Part shown: piece by piece, positions 1 to 4,852 of the stretch
Layout of the letters: each line of letters opens with the position of its first letter
How positions within the stretch are numbered: position 1 is the first letter of the stretch
NCBI GenBank assembly: GCA_035534575.1
Contig: DATLRT010000012.1
Location: 1-5,083, forward strand
Length of the DNA stretch: 5,083 nucleotides
Direction: 5' to 3'
Source: JAGWFU01 sp035534575
Lineage (GTDB): Archaea > Micrarchaeota > Micrarchaeia > Micrarchaeales > Micrarchaeaceae
The notes under the pieces: generated by a model
What the model was told of the DNA's origin: nothing
Seen by the model: only the letters and a program-made list of their open reading frames with translations
Databases searched by the model: none
Program-made: the position numbers and the translations under genes

Positions 1-86
1 GCGTCAATAACCTTCGTTACCACTGCCCTGCTTCCTGCGTCTCTTCCGTATTTCTTTATACAGACTCTTCCTTGTTCTAACAACAT
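1..86 (-). CDS. rpl14e: Large ribosomal subunit protein L14e (eL14), N-terminal part, cut by window edge
   Basis: The first 28 codons are visible and continue past the left edge. The translation reads MLLEQGRVCIKKYGRDAG and then a hydrophobic strand (AVVTKVID). This matches the opening of archaeal L14e, a small KOW/SH3-like barrel protein of the large subunit that starts M-x-x-I/L-E-x-G-R-V-C and has a conserved G-R-E/D-A-G. The ATG (86-84) lies 4 nt after the TGA of the cmk-like gene, and no Shine-Dalgarno is evident at the usual spacing, so translational coupling to the upstream gene is likely (inference). L14e following cmk is a well-known archaeal gene order, which supports the call. The gene is too short here for domain detail. 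Confidence 0.88.
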   Translation of the reverse strand, partial: MLLEQGRVCIKKYGRDAGSRAVVTKVID

Positions 87-90
87 GTCA

Positions 91-639
91 TCACACAAAC
101 AATTTTTTTTCCTTGCTTAGCGCCATCATCGATATCACCGCCACCATCTCCTTCAGCGAGAGCCTGTGGGTATTGAGCTCCACGTCGAAGGCCGAGTGGT
201 CGTTGACATCTATATTCTGTATCTCATTGAAAGCATTTATGGTTAACCTGTCCTTCTCCTCAACTATCTTCTTCGCCTCCTCGGGCTGAACCTTCAGCTC
301 CTTCGCCCTCCTCGCAGCCCGCTCCTCTATCGGGGCGTTGAGCCAGACCCTCAGCGTCGCGTCCTTAACAAGCCACGGACCGAGCCATGTGGTGACGACG
401 CAATTGCTCTTCTCAGCCATCGCGACCAGCTCGTCGTCGAACTGCTTGGCAAACCTCCTGTCGCCCATCTCCACTATGTTGATGTGCCTCTCCCCGCCCC
501 TCTTCGCCTCCTCCATTGTCTTATGGTAAGTGTCGAGGGTGTGCTTCGTTATGTGGGTTATGCTCAGCTCCTCAGCGAGCATGTGGCCCAGCGAGGTCTT
601 CCCGCTGGCCGTCAAGCCGCTGATGCATATCCTGATCAT
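91..639 (-). CDS. cmk: Cytidylate kinase-like P-loop NMP kinase
   Basis: This 182-residue protein has the size and layout of archaeal CMP kinase, which transfers phosphate from ATP to CMP/dCMP in the cytoplasm. Visible parts are a Walker A loop GLTASGKTS (residues 8-16), a strand before a variable segment (80-90), the strand LRVWLNAP (96-103), an Arg-rich lid (EERAARRAKEL, 105-115), and a C-terminal block IDVNDHSAFDVELNT (143-157) that matches the family's I-D-I-x-D-x-S-x-Y-D-x-x-I-N-T. Several expected substrate-site residues differ: the E-G-R-L-A-G-W motif reads T-T-W-L-G-P-W (Trp85 for Arg), the G-D-I-F-R segment is not recognisable, and the Arg-Tyr of the later helix is Ala-Phe (136-137). 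The fold and gene order (between L34e and L14e) support cmk, but substrate choice is uncertain. It begins 21 nt after L34e, with no clear Shine-Dalgarno. Confidence 0.8.
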   Translation of the reverse strand: MIRICISGLTASGKTSLGHMLAEELSITHITKHTLDTYHKTMEEAKRGGERHINIVEMGDRRFAKQFDDELVAMAEKSNCVVTTWLGPWLVKDATLRVWLNAPIEERAARRAKELKVQPEEAKKIVEEKDRLTINAFNEIQNIDVNDHSAFDVELNTHRLSLKEMVAVISMMALSKEKKLFV

Positions 640-660
640 AACGAACTACCGCTACCGGTC

Positions 661-984
661 TTAGTGGGCAACCAACTGCAGCACGAACGACCTCTGCTTT
701 ATCCCGATGTCGTTGAGCTTCATGTCCCCCTGCTCTATCCTGCTTCCGAGCTTCACTACCTCGGCCGTGCACTTCGCGCAGAGCACTCCCCCGAAGGGCC
801 TGCTGTTCGTCCTCCTGGACTTGCCCCCGTTTGGGCTCAGGCTTATCCCGTTGAGCTCCTGCCTGCATATCGCGCAGTGCGGCATCTTCGGCTTGGCCCT
901 CGTGTAGTGTATTACGTTCCTTCCCGTGGAAGTGATCCTGTTCGCTTTCTTGAAGCTTCTTGACCTATGCATTGGTTTCGGCAA
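661..984 (-). CDS. rpl34e: Large ribosomal subunit protein L34e (eL34), TTG start
   Basis: This is a zinc-ribbon protein of the archaeal/eukaryotic 50S/60S subunit. From the TTG start the protein is 107 residues and opens MPKPMHRSRSFKK, closely matching the family opening M-P-R-P-M-Y-R-S-R-S. G-R-x-V-I-H-Y (21-27) and two CxxC knuckles, CAIC (37-40) and CAKC (69-72) preceded by RPFGGVL, complete the family pattern. The TTG at 984-982 is chosen because the family N-terminus aligns exactly there and an AGGTG lies 6 nt upstream. A GTG at 993 would overlap that ribosome site, and an ATG at 972 would drop conserved residues. About 30 residues after the second knuckle (78-107) exceed the usual length of roughly 85-90. 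It follows the EMC3-like gene by 28 nt. Confidence 0.92.
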   Translation of the reverse strand: MPKPMHRSRSFKKANRITSTGRNVIHYTRAKPKMPHCAICRQELNGISLSPNGGKSRRTNSRPFGGVLCAKCTAEVVKLGSRIEQGDMKLNDIGIKQRSFVLQLVAH

Positions 985-990
985 ATCAAA

Positions 991-995
991 CACCT
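991..995 (-). promoter_or_regulatory. Shine-Dalgarno site for rpl34e
   Basis: AGGTG on the minus strand, part of the archaeal AGGAGGTGATCC consensus, sits 6 nt before the TTG at 984-982. It argues for TTG over the GTG at 993-991, which is itself part of this site. Confidence 0.65.
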
Positions 996-1012
996 TTTCA
1001 ATATGATACTTG

Positions 1013-1486
1013 TCACTGTACTGTCTGCGCCTGCAGCTTGTCTATCCTGGCCTTCCTCCTGTCGTAGAGCGTGGTTATTACCAGCATAACCATGCCGAAC
1101 CCGAACACCGTGTAGAAGAACAGCGTCTTTATGCTCGCCGTAGCGTCGGTCACGCCCAGCGGCAGGTTGGGCACGAGCAGGTAGTAGAAGAGCACGAACA
1201 TCGGCAGCAGCACGAACATCGACTTGAGCTGCGCACGCATGCTCTCTCCCATCAGCGGCATAAGCTGGCTCTGCTTCGCCGCTATCTGCTCCTTCGTGGC
1301 GTTGGCCTTCGCCATGTCATTCATCTCCTTGGTCAGCTCCTTCATCTTTCCCTGTATCTCCCTGAGCTTCTTAGGGTTGGTGAGCTTCCTCTGCAGCACT
1401 ACGGTGAGCATGGTGTAGCATATTCCCACACCTACTATTATGACCTCCGCGTTCATCGGCAGCGTTATGACTGGTATTAGCCCCAT
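1013..1486 (-). CDS. EMC3/YidC-like membrane insertase subunit (DUF106 family)
   Basis: This 157-residue integral membrane protein has the layout of the archaeal DUF106 family, now grouped with the YidC/Oxa1/Alb3/EMC3/GET1 insertases that help insert membrane proteins. An N-terminal hydrophobic helix (about 15-31) is followed by QRKLTNPKKLREIQ and a charged, likely coiled-coil stretch (about 36-76) with KELTKEMNDMAKANATKEQ. Then come LMPLMGESMRAQLKSM, a second hydrophobic helix (about 87-104) and a third (about 120-140) ending in a basic tail. The three-helix, coiled-coil pattern is the family hallmark. The ATG directly abuts the TAA of adkA (TAAATG, no gap), so coupled translation is likely. 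In many archaea this gene stands between adkA and L34e next to secY, as here without secY, which fits a role at the translocation site. Substrates are not known from sequence. Confidence 0.88.
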   Translation of the reverse strand: MGLIPVITLPMNAEVIIVGVGICYTMLTVVLQRKLTNPKKLREIQGKMKELTKEMNDMAKANATKEQIAAKQSQLMPLMGESMRAQLKSMFVLLPMFVLFYYLLVPNLPLGVTDATASIKTLFFYTVFGFGMVMLVITTLYDRRKARIDKLQAQTVQ

Positions 1487-2059
1487 TTATTCACTGAATA
1501 TCTGTTCCAGGTGCTCCCCGAGGCTCTTCACTCCCTCGTCAAGCCTGTCCTGCCTGTTGAATATTACGTATAATGGAATATTTAAGTATGTGGAGTACAT
1601 CGAGAGTATCGAGAGGTTTATCCCCCTCTGGGCGTCTATGAACGCCTCGTCAGTGTTCCTTGTCCTCTTGGTATCGCCCATCGCCCTCTTCATTATCTCC
1701 TCAGTCAGCGCGTCGATGTAGATGATGCCGTGGATGTTGTCCTTGATGATCCTCATCGTGTCGAAGGGCACGCCGGGCACGAACCTTCCGTTCGACTCGA
1801 CGGAGGCGTGGGTGTCCAGTATTATCTTGCCCTCCATCTTCGCTATGTCAGTGAAGGTCCTGTCCTGCAGCTTTCGCACGACATCCTTGTTGAGAAACCT
1901 GAGCTCGTCCCTGTCCTTCACTATGCCCTCCTTCATCGCGATGTCCAGCATGAAGGTGCCCACGTTGATTATGTTGTACTTTCCGCCCTCGGCTATGCTC
2001 CTTATCATGGTGCTTTTCCCCACTCCCGGGGAGCCTGTGATAATGACGATGTTGTTCAT
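1487..2059 (-). CDS. adkA: Adenylate kinase, archaeal type (AdkA)
   Basis: This 190-residue cytoplasmic kinase interconverts ATP + AMP and 2 ADP. It matches the archaeal AdkA family rather than bacterial Adk. Visible features are Walker A GSPGVGKST (9-17), INVGTFM (31-37) in the AMP-binding region, KDRDELRFL (48-56) equivalent to the family's E-D-R-D-x-M-R-x-L, the Walker B-like strand IILDTHASV (79-87) followed by G-x-x-x-P-G-x-P (91-98), and the lid-region arginines around MGDTKRTRNTDE (127-138). Length and motifs are complete. The ATG is 21 nt after the thermosome stop, with no evident Shine-Dalgarno in that gap, so expression probably depends on the thermosome transcript. Its usual archaeal partner upstream is secY. 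Here it follows a chaperonin. Confidence 0.92.
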   Translation of the reverse strand: MNNIVIITGSPGVGKSTMIRSIAEGGKYNIINVGTFMLDIAMKEGIVKDRDELRFLNKDVVRKLQDRTFTDIAKMEGKIILDTHASVESNGRFVPGVPFDTMRIIKDNIHGIIYIDALTEEIMKRAMGDTKRTRNTDEAFIDAQRGINLSILSMYSTYLNIPLYVIFNRQDRLDEGVKSLGEHLEQIFSE

Positions 2060-2080
2060 GGGGCTCTGCTCAATTGCTGA

Positions 2081-3736
2081 TTATTCCATGCCCTCTCCAG
2101 GCATGCCGCCAGGGCCTCCCGGTCCTCCTCCGCGCGACCTGCCCCTTGAGCTTATCATGTCGTCTATCCTGAGTATTATCTCTGCGGCCTCGCTGGCGCT
2201 TGATATCGCCTGCTGCTTGACCTTCATCGGCTCGTACACTCCGAGCTTCTGCATGTCGTTGACCGTGTTGCTGAAGATGTCCACGCCGTAGACACCCCCG
2301 CCCTTGCCCTTGTGCTTTGTCCTAAGCTGCACAAGAGTGTCGATCGCGTCCATTCCCGCGCTCTCCGACAGCGTCTTGGGTATTACCTCAAGAGCGTCCG
2401 CGAACTTCTGGATCGCAAGCTGCTCCCTTCCGCCCACGTCGCTGGAGTACTCCCTCAGCCCGTTGGCGAGGTCTATCTCGATGCTGCCTCCGCCGATTAC
2501 GTACTTGCCGCTCTCGACAACGCTTGACACCGCGCCGATGACGTCTGTTATGGACCTCTCCGCCTCGTCCACAACCTGCTGCGTGCCTCCCCTTACGAAT
2601 ATCGTGACGCTCTTCGGGTCCTTGCACTTCTCCACGAAGACCATCTGCTCTCCGCTGATCTTCCTCTCCTCAACGTTGCCCGCGAATCCGAGGTCCTTTG
2701 CGTTCAGGTCGTCGAGGCTTGTGACTATCTTCGCCCCAGTCGCCCTTCCGAGCTTCTCTATGTCGCTCTTCTTGACCCTCCTTATCGCCATTATCCCGGC
2801 CTTCGCAAGGAAGTGCTGTGCCACGTCGTCTATCCCCTTCTGTGTGACTACGACTGTGGCTCCGCTCTTCTTGATCTTCTCGACCATCTCCTTGAGCGTC
2901 CTCTCCTCCTGCTGCAGGAACGCCTGCATCTGGTCCGGTGATGTTATCTCAATCCTTGCATCGGTCTCGGTCTTCTCTATCTCCAGCGCCAGGTCCAGCA
3001 GCGCTATCTTCGCGCTAGCTATCGCCTTCGGCATGTTAGGCTGTGAGACCTCCTTGTCTATCAGCACTCCGTTTATGAACTGCGTGTCGTTCACGCTTCC
3101 GCCGGCCTTCTTCTCCAGCTTTATGAAGTCGTGGTCTATCAGGATCTTTCCGGTCTGGCTCTTCTCCATGACCTGCTTGACCGCGTTGATGACGAGCTTG
3201 CACAGCATAGCCTTCGTCTTGTCGTCGCCTATGTTCTTCGAGCCCATCGACACCATCGCTATCTTCTGCAGCGTGGTCTCATCGTTGGGGTTGGCGCTGT
3301 CTGCCTTCGCCTCTAGTATGAGCCTGGCCTTCTCTGCAGCCATCTTGTAACCCCTTATCACCGTGGTGGGGTGGATTCCCTGTTCCAGCAGGTCGCCGGC
3401 TCCCTTGAGCAGCTCTCCCGCCATTATCACTACGCTCGTGGTGCCGTCACCGACCTCCTTGTCCTGTGTCTTGGCTATGTCGACCATTATCTTAGCTACA
3501 GGGTGCTCGACGTTCATCTCCTCCAGTATCGTCGCACCGTCGTTAGTTATCACAATGTCTCCGAGGTCGCTGACCATCATCTTGTCCATTCCCTTCGGAC
3601 CGAGCGTGGTCTTGACCGCGTTGGCAACTGCCACGCCTACCGCTATGTTCGTCCTCTGCGCGTCCCTTCCCAGAACCCTGCTAGATCCTTCTGGCAGTAA
3701 CAGTATCTGTTGTCCCCCTAGTTGATTTTCTGGCAT
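2081..3736 (-). CDS. ths: Thermosome subunit (group II chaperonin, archaeal Hsp60/CCT family)
   Basis: This is an ATP-driven folding chaperonin subunit, normally assembled as a double-ring cage in the cytoplasm. From ATG 3736 the protein is 551 residues, a full-length size. Seen in order are QQILLLPEGSSR and GRDAQRTNI near the start, LGPKGMDKMM (46-55), TNDGATIL (64-71), GDGTTS (96-101), the apical region with DDVAQHFLAKAGIMAIRRVK (303-322), FVRGGTQQ (380-387), the catalytic-type Asp398 after ERSIT, IGGGSIEIDL (414-423), and a Gly/Pro/Met-rich tail (SRGRSRGGGPGGPGGMPGEGME) like the GGM tails of other chaperonins. A GTG three codons upstream (3745) is an alternative start. ATG is preferred because GTGAT, a partial Shine-Dalgarno match, lies before it and the family opening fits. 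It heads the operon with adkA and is likely driven by the TATA box at 3839-3846. Confidence 0.97.
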   Translation of the reverse strand: MPENQLGGQQILLLPEGSSRVLGRDAQRTNIAVGVAVANAVKTTLGPKGMDKMMVSDLGDIVITNDGATILEEMNVEHPVAKIMVDIAKTQDKEVGDGTTSVVIMAGELLKGAGDLLEQGIHPTTVIRGYKMAAEKARLILEAKADSANPNDETTLQKIAMVSMGSKNIGDDKTKAMLCKLVINAVKQVMEKSQTGKILIDHDFIKLEKKAGGSVNDTQFINGVLIDKEVSQPNMPKAIASAKIALLDLALEIEKTETDARIEITSPDQMQAFLQQEERTLKEMVEKIKKSGATVVVTQKGIDDVAQHFLAKAGIMAIRRVKKSDIEKLGRATGAKIVTSLDDLNAKDLGFAGNVEERKISGEQMVFVEKCKDPKSVTIFVRGGTQQVVDEAERSITDVIGAVSSVVESGKYVIGGGSIEIDLANGLREYSSDVGGREQLAIQKFADALEVIPKTLSESAGMDAIDTLVQLRTKHKGKGGGVYGVDIFSNTVNDMQKLGVYEPMKVKQQAISSASEAAEIILRIDDMISSRGRSRGGGPGGPGGMPGEGME

Positions 3737-3838
3737 AGATATCACGTTCTTTTACGAGTAAAGTATGATGAAATGAAGCCTTCTCCTAAATCACAAATAG
3801 CAGTTCAGACAAGACCTATTACTATATGCAGAGAAAAC

Positions 3839-3846
3839 TATTTATA
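3839..3846 (-). promoter_or_regulatory. Predicted TATA box for the thermosome operon
   Basis: TATAAATA on the minus strand is close to the archaeal TTTATAWA consensus and is the best match in the 193-nt gap. With the usual spacing of about 25 nt, transcription would begin near 3814-3820, leaving an 80-nt-class leader before the ATG. The leader contains an AGGAGAAGG (3779-3787) too far from the start codon to serve it. No strong purine-rich BRE is seen just upstream (GATGTAGG). No mapped start is available, so this is a prediction. Confidence 0.6.
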
Positions 3847-3854
3847 CCTACATC

Positions 3855-3885
3855 GCAGGGTGCCGCTACTCTCTACAAACCCTGC
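3855..3885. repeat. Inverted repeat upstream of the thermosome TATA box
   Basis: GCAGGGT (3855-3861) and ACCCTGC (3879-3885) are perfect 7-bp inverted arms 17 nt apart, ending 8 bp before the TATA box. The position fits a transcription factor operator. It could alternatively form an RNA hairpin in read-through transcript from mrp. Protein binding is inference. Confidence 0.5.
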
Positions 3886-3900
3886 AAAACAGGCTGTTTT
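3886..3900. repeat. 15-bp palindrome directly abutting the inverted repeat
   Basis: AAAACAG-G-CTGTTTT is a perfect 7-bp dyad around one central base, with no gap to the neighbouring ACCCTGC arm. It lies about 40-54 bp upstream of the thermosome TATA box and 39 bp beyond the end of mrp. An imperfect dyad ACCATAATTTTGGT (3901-3914, one mismatched pair) follows directly. The role is unknown; operator or 3' end structure of mrp are both possible. Confidence 0.45.
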
Positions 3901-3938
3901 ACCATAATTTTGGTGAATAGGGCTACTCTGTTACTACC

Positions 3939-4715
3939 CTAACCTACGATTTTTGAGGTTATTGCCGAGAACACATCCATTATCCCCTGGTTCTCAAGCA
4001 CCGGCACCTTCCCTGCATCGCTGCATGAGTTGAAAAGCTGATTCTGCTCAATTACACCCAACACTTCTACACCGAGCGCCTCCGCAACACCCTTCGTGTT
4101 CTCGCTCACGGTGCCGGTTGACATGTTTTCAACTACTCCCAGGACCGAGACGCTCATCCGCTTGGCCATCAGGCCCGACCTTATGGAGTTTGTAGCCGCT
4201 ATCCTCTGCGGGGTGGTGACTATTACGAATCCGTCAAGGTCTAGGAGCTGCATGATGGTGAGCGGGGCGTCGCTCGTGCCCGGAGGCAGATCAACTATAA
4301 GGTAGTCGAGCTCACCCCACTCCGTGTTCTCGAAGAAGTCGCCCAGCATCTTGGTTATTATCGGGCCCCTCCAGATTATCGGCTTCTTTATGTCGTCCAC
4401 CAGCATGGCTGTCGATGCCACCTTCACGCCCATCTTCTCCACCGGCCTTAGCGGTATCTTCGCCTCCATCCTCTCCTCTATCCCAAGGAACATCGCCACG
4501 TTAGGGCAGTCTATGTCAGCGTCGAGCAGGCCCACCTTGAATCCTTTCTTCATCAGCGTGAACGCTATGTTTACCGAGGTTGTCGTCTTGCCGACGCCCC
4601 CCTTGGCGCTGTACACGCCTATCTTGTGCCTTATCTTTGAGAGGTTCTCTCGCACACGCTCCTTCTGCCTTATCGCGTTGATGAAAGAGGGGTGCATCCT
4701 CTCCGGTTCCGCCAT
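3939..4715 (-). CDS. mrp: Mrp/NBP35-family P-loop ATPase lacking the Fe-S CxxC motif
   Basis: This is a 258-residue cytoplasmic SIMIBI-class ATPase. The family (Mrp/ApbC/Nbp35) carries and delivers [4Fe-4S] clusters and works as dimers. Visible are a charged N-terminal helix (about 8-30), the deviant Walker A KGGVGKTT (38-45), LLDADIDCPNVAMFLG (63-78), IIWRGPIITKML (113-124), the Walker B/signature WGELDYLIVDLPPGTSDAPLT (133-153) and VVTTPQ. These clearly place it in Mrp rather than MinD or ParA. However, after ENMS (196-199), where the family normally has a CPxC that bridges the cluster between subunits, the sequence is TGTVSENTKGVAEALG: the cysteines and about 11 residues are missing. Only Cys70 and Cys231 exist, and there is no N-terminal ferredoxin-like Cys cluster. 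Its cluster-carrier role is therefore doubtful. It is likely transcribed alone, leaderless. Confidence 0.9.
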   Translation of the reverse strand: MAEPERMHPSFINAIRQKERVRENLSKIRHKIGVYSAKGGVGKTTTSVNIAFTLMKKGFKVGLLDADIDCPNVAMFLGIEERMEAKIPLRPVEKMGVKVASTAMLVDDIKKPIIWRGPIITKMLGDFFENTEWGELDYLIVDLPPGTSDAPLTIMQLLDLDGFVIVTTPQRIAATNSIRSGLMAKRMSVSVLGVVENMSTGTVSENTKGVAEALGVEVLGVIEQNQLFNSCSDAGKVPVLENQGIMDVFSAITSKIVG

Positions 4716-4739
4716 AGTTTAGTTAGGTCGCGCAGTGGC

Positions 4740-4751
4740 TATAAATTTATA
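4740..4751 (-). promoter_or_regulatory. Palindromic TATA box for mrp
   Basis: TATAAATTTATA is a perfect 12-bp palindrome centred about 30 nt before the mrp ATG. Usual TATA-to-start spacing puts the RNA 5' end within a few bases of the ATG, and no Shine-Dalgarno is present between, so a leaderless mRNA is predicted. Its symmetry could also permit rightward initiation. The sequence upstream on the mrp side is not BRE-like. Confidence 0.6.
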
Positions 4752-4784
4752 CCAAAAGGCCGGCTAGCTCGCTTCCACAATTGG

Positions 4785-4798
4785 CGAAACGTTAAATA
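4785..4798 (+). promoter_or_regulatory. Predicted BRE/TATA promoter for the OB-fold gene
   Basis: CGAAAC (4785-4790), a BRE-like purine element, is followed by TTAAATA (4792-4798). Transcription would start near 4818-4824, giving a leader of about 30 nt that carries a good Shine-Dalgarno. The prediction is from spacing and consensus only. Confidence 0.5.
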
Positions 4799-4821
4799 GC
4801 TTTCCAAACATAAGGATACTG

Positions 4822-4839
4822 AAATAGTGAAATCTATTT
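4822..4839 (+). repeat. Short inverted repeat in the OB-fold gene leader
   Basis: AAATAG (4822-4827) and CTATTT (4834-4839) are perfect 6-bp arms around TGAAAT. The repeat sits between the predicted transcription start and the Shine-Dalgarno. It is AT-rich, so as RNA it would be weak; it could equally be a DNA operator. It may also be chance. Confidence 0.3.
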
Positions 4840-4842
4840 GTA

Positions 4843-4847
4843 AGGTG
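4843..4847 (+). promoter_or_regulatory. Shine-Dalgarno site for the OB-fold gene
   Basis: AGGTG, 5 nt before ATG 4853-4855, matches the archaeal anti-Shine-Dalgarno and fixes the start codon. It contrasts with the divergent mrp gene, which has none. Confidence 0.75.
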
Positions 4848-4852
4848 TAGAA

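Noticed and set aside
2304..3350. A 348-codon plus-strand open frame antisense to the thermosome
   Set aside because: It is Ser/Leu/Ile-rich with no recognisable motif, as expected from the complement of a long biased coding gene. Other long plus-strand frames over 484-1721 and 3363-3725 are shadows of the same kind.
3786..3812. An 8-codon TTG-initiated frame (LSELLFVI) in the thermosome leader, as a possible upstream regulatory ORF
   Set aside because: It relies on a rare start codon and a weak AGGT upstream, and such short frames are common by chance. There is no support beyond position.
3722..3907. A 61-codon plus-strand frame crossing the thermosome 5' end and the promoter gap
   Set aside because: It overlaps the thermosome start antisense, has low-complexity unrelated sequence, no ribosome site and covers the TATA box and dyads. 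It is most likely chance.
3865..3929. 8-nt direct repeat GCTACTCT at 3865-3872 and 3922-3929
   Set aside because: Two copies of an 8-mer 57 nt apart are weak evidence, and one copy lies in the loop of the inverted repeat with no flanking similarity.
3918..3941. TAGGG/CCCTA inverted repeat over the mrp stop codon as an intrinsic terminator
   Set aside because: The stem is only 5 bp with a 14-nt loop and is not followed by a T-run on the minus strand. Archaeal termination relies on oligo-T, which is absent here beyond four T.
4759..4768. Overlapping GCCGGC and GCTAGC palindromes in the divergent promoter region
   Set aside because: Hexamer palindromes are frequent by chance, and they do not form a longer symmetric unit.
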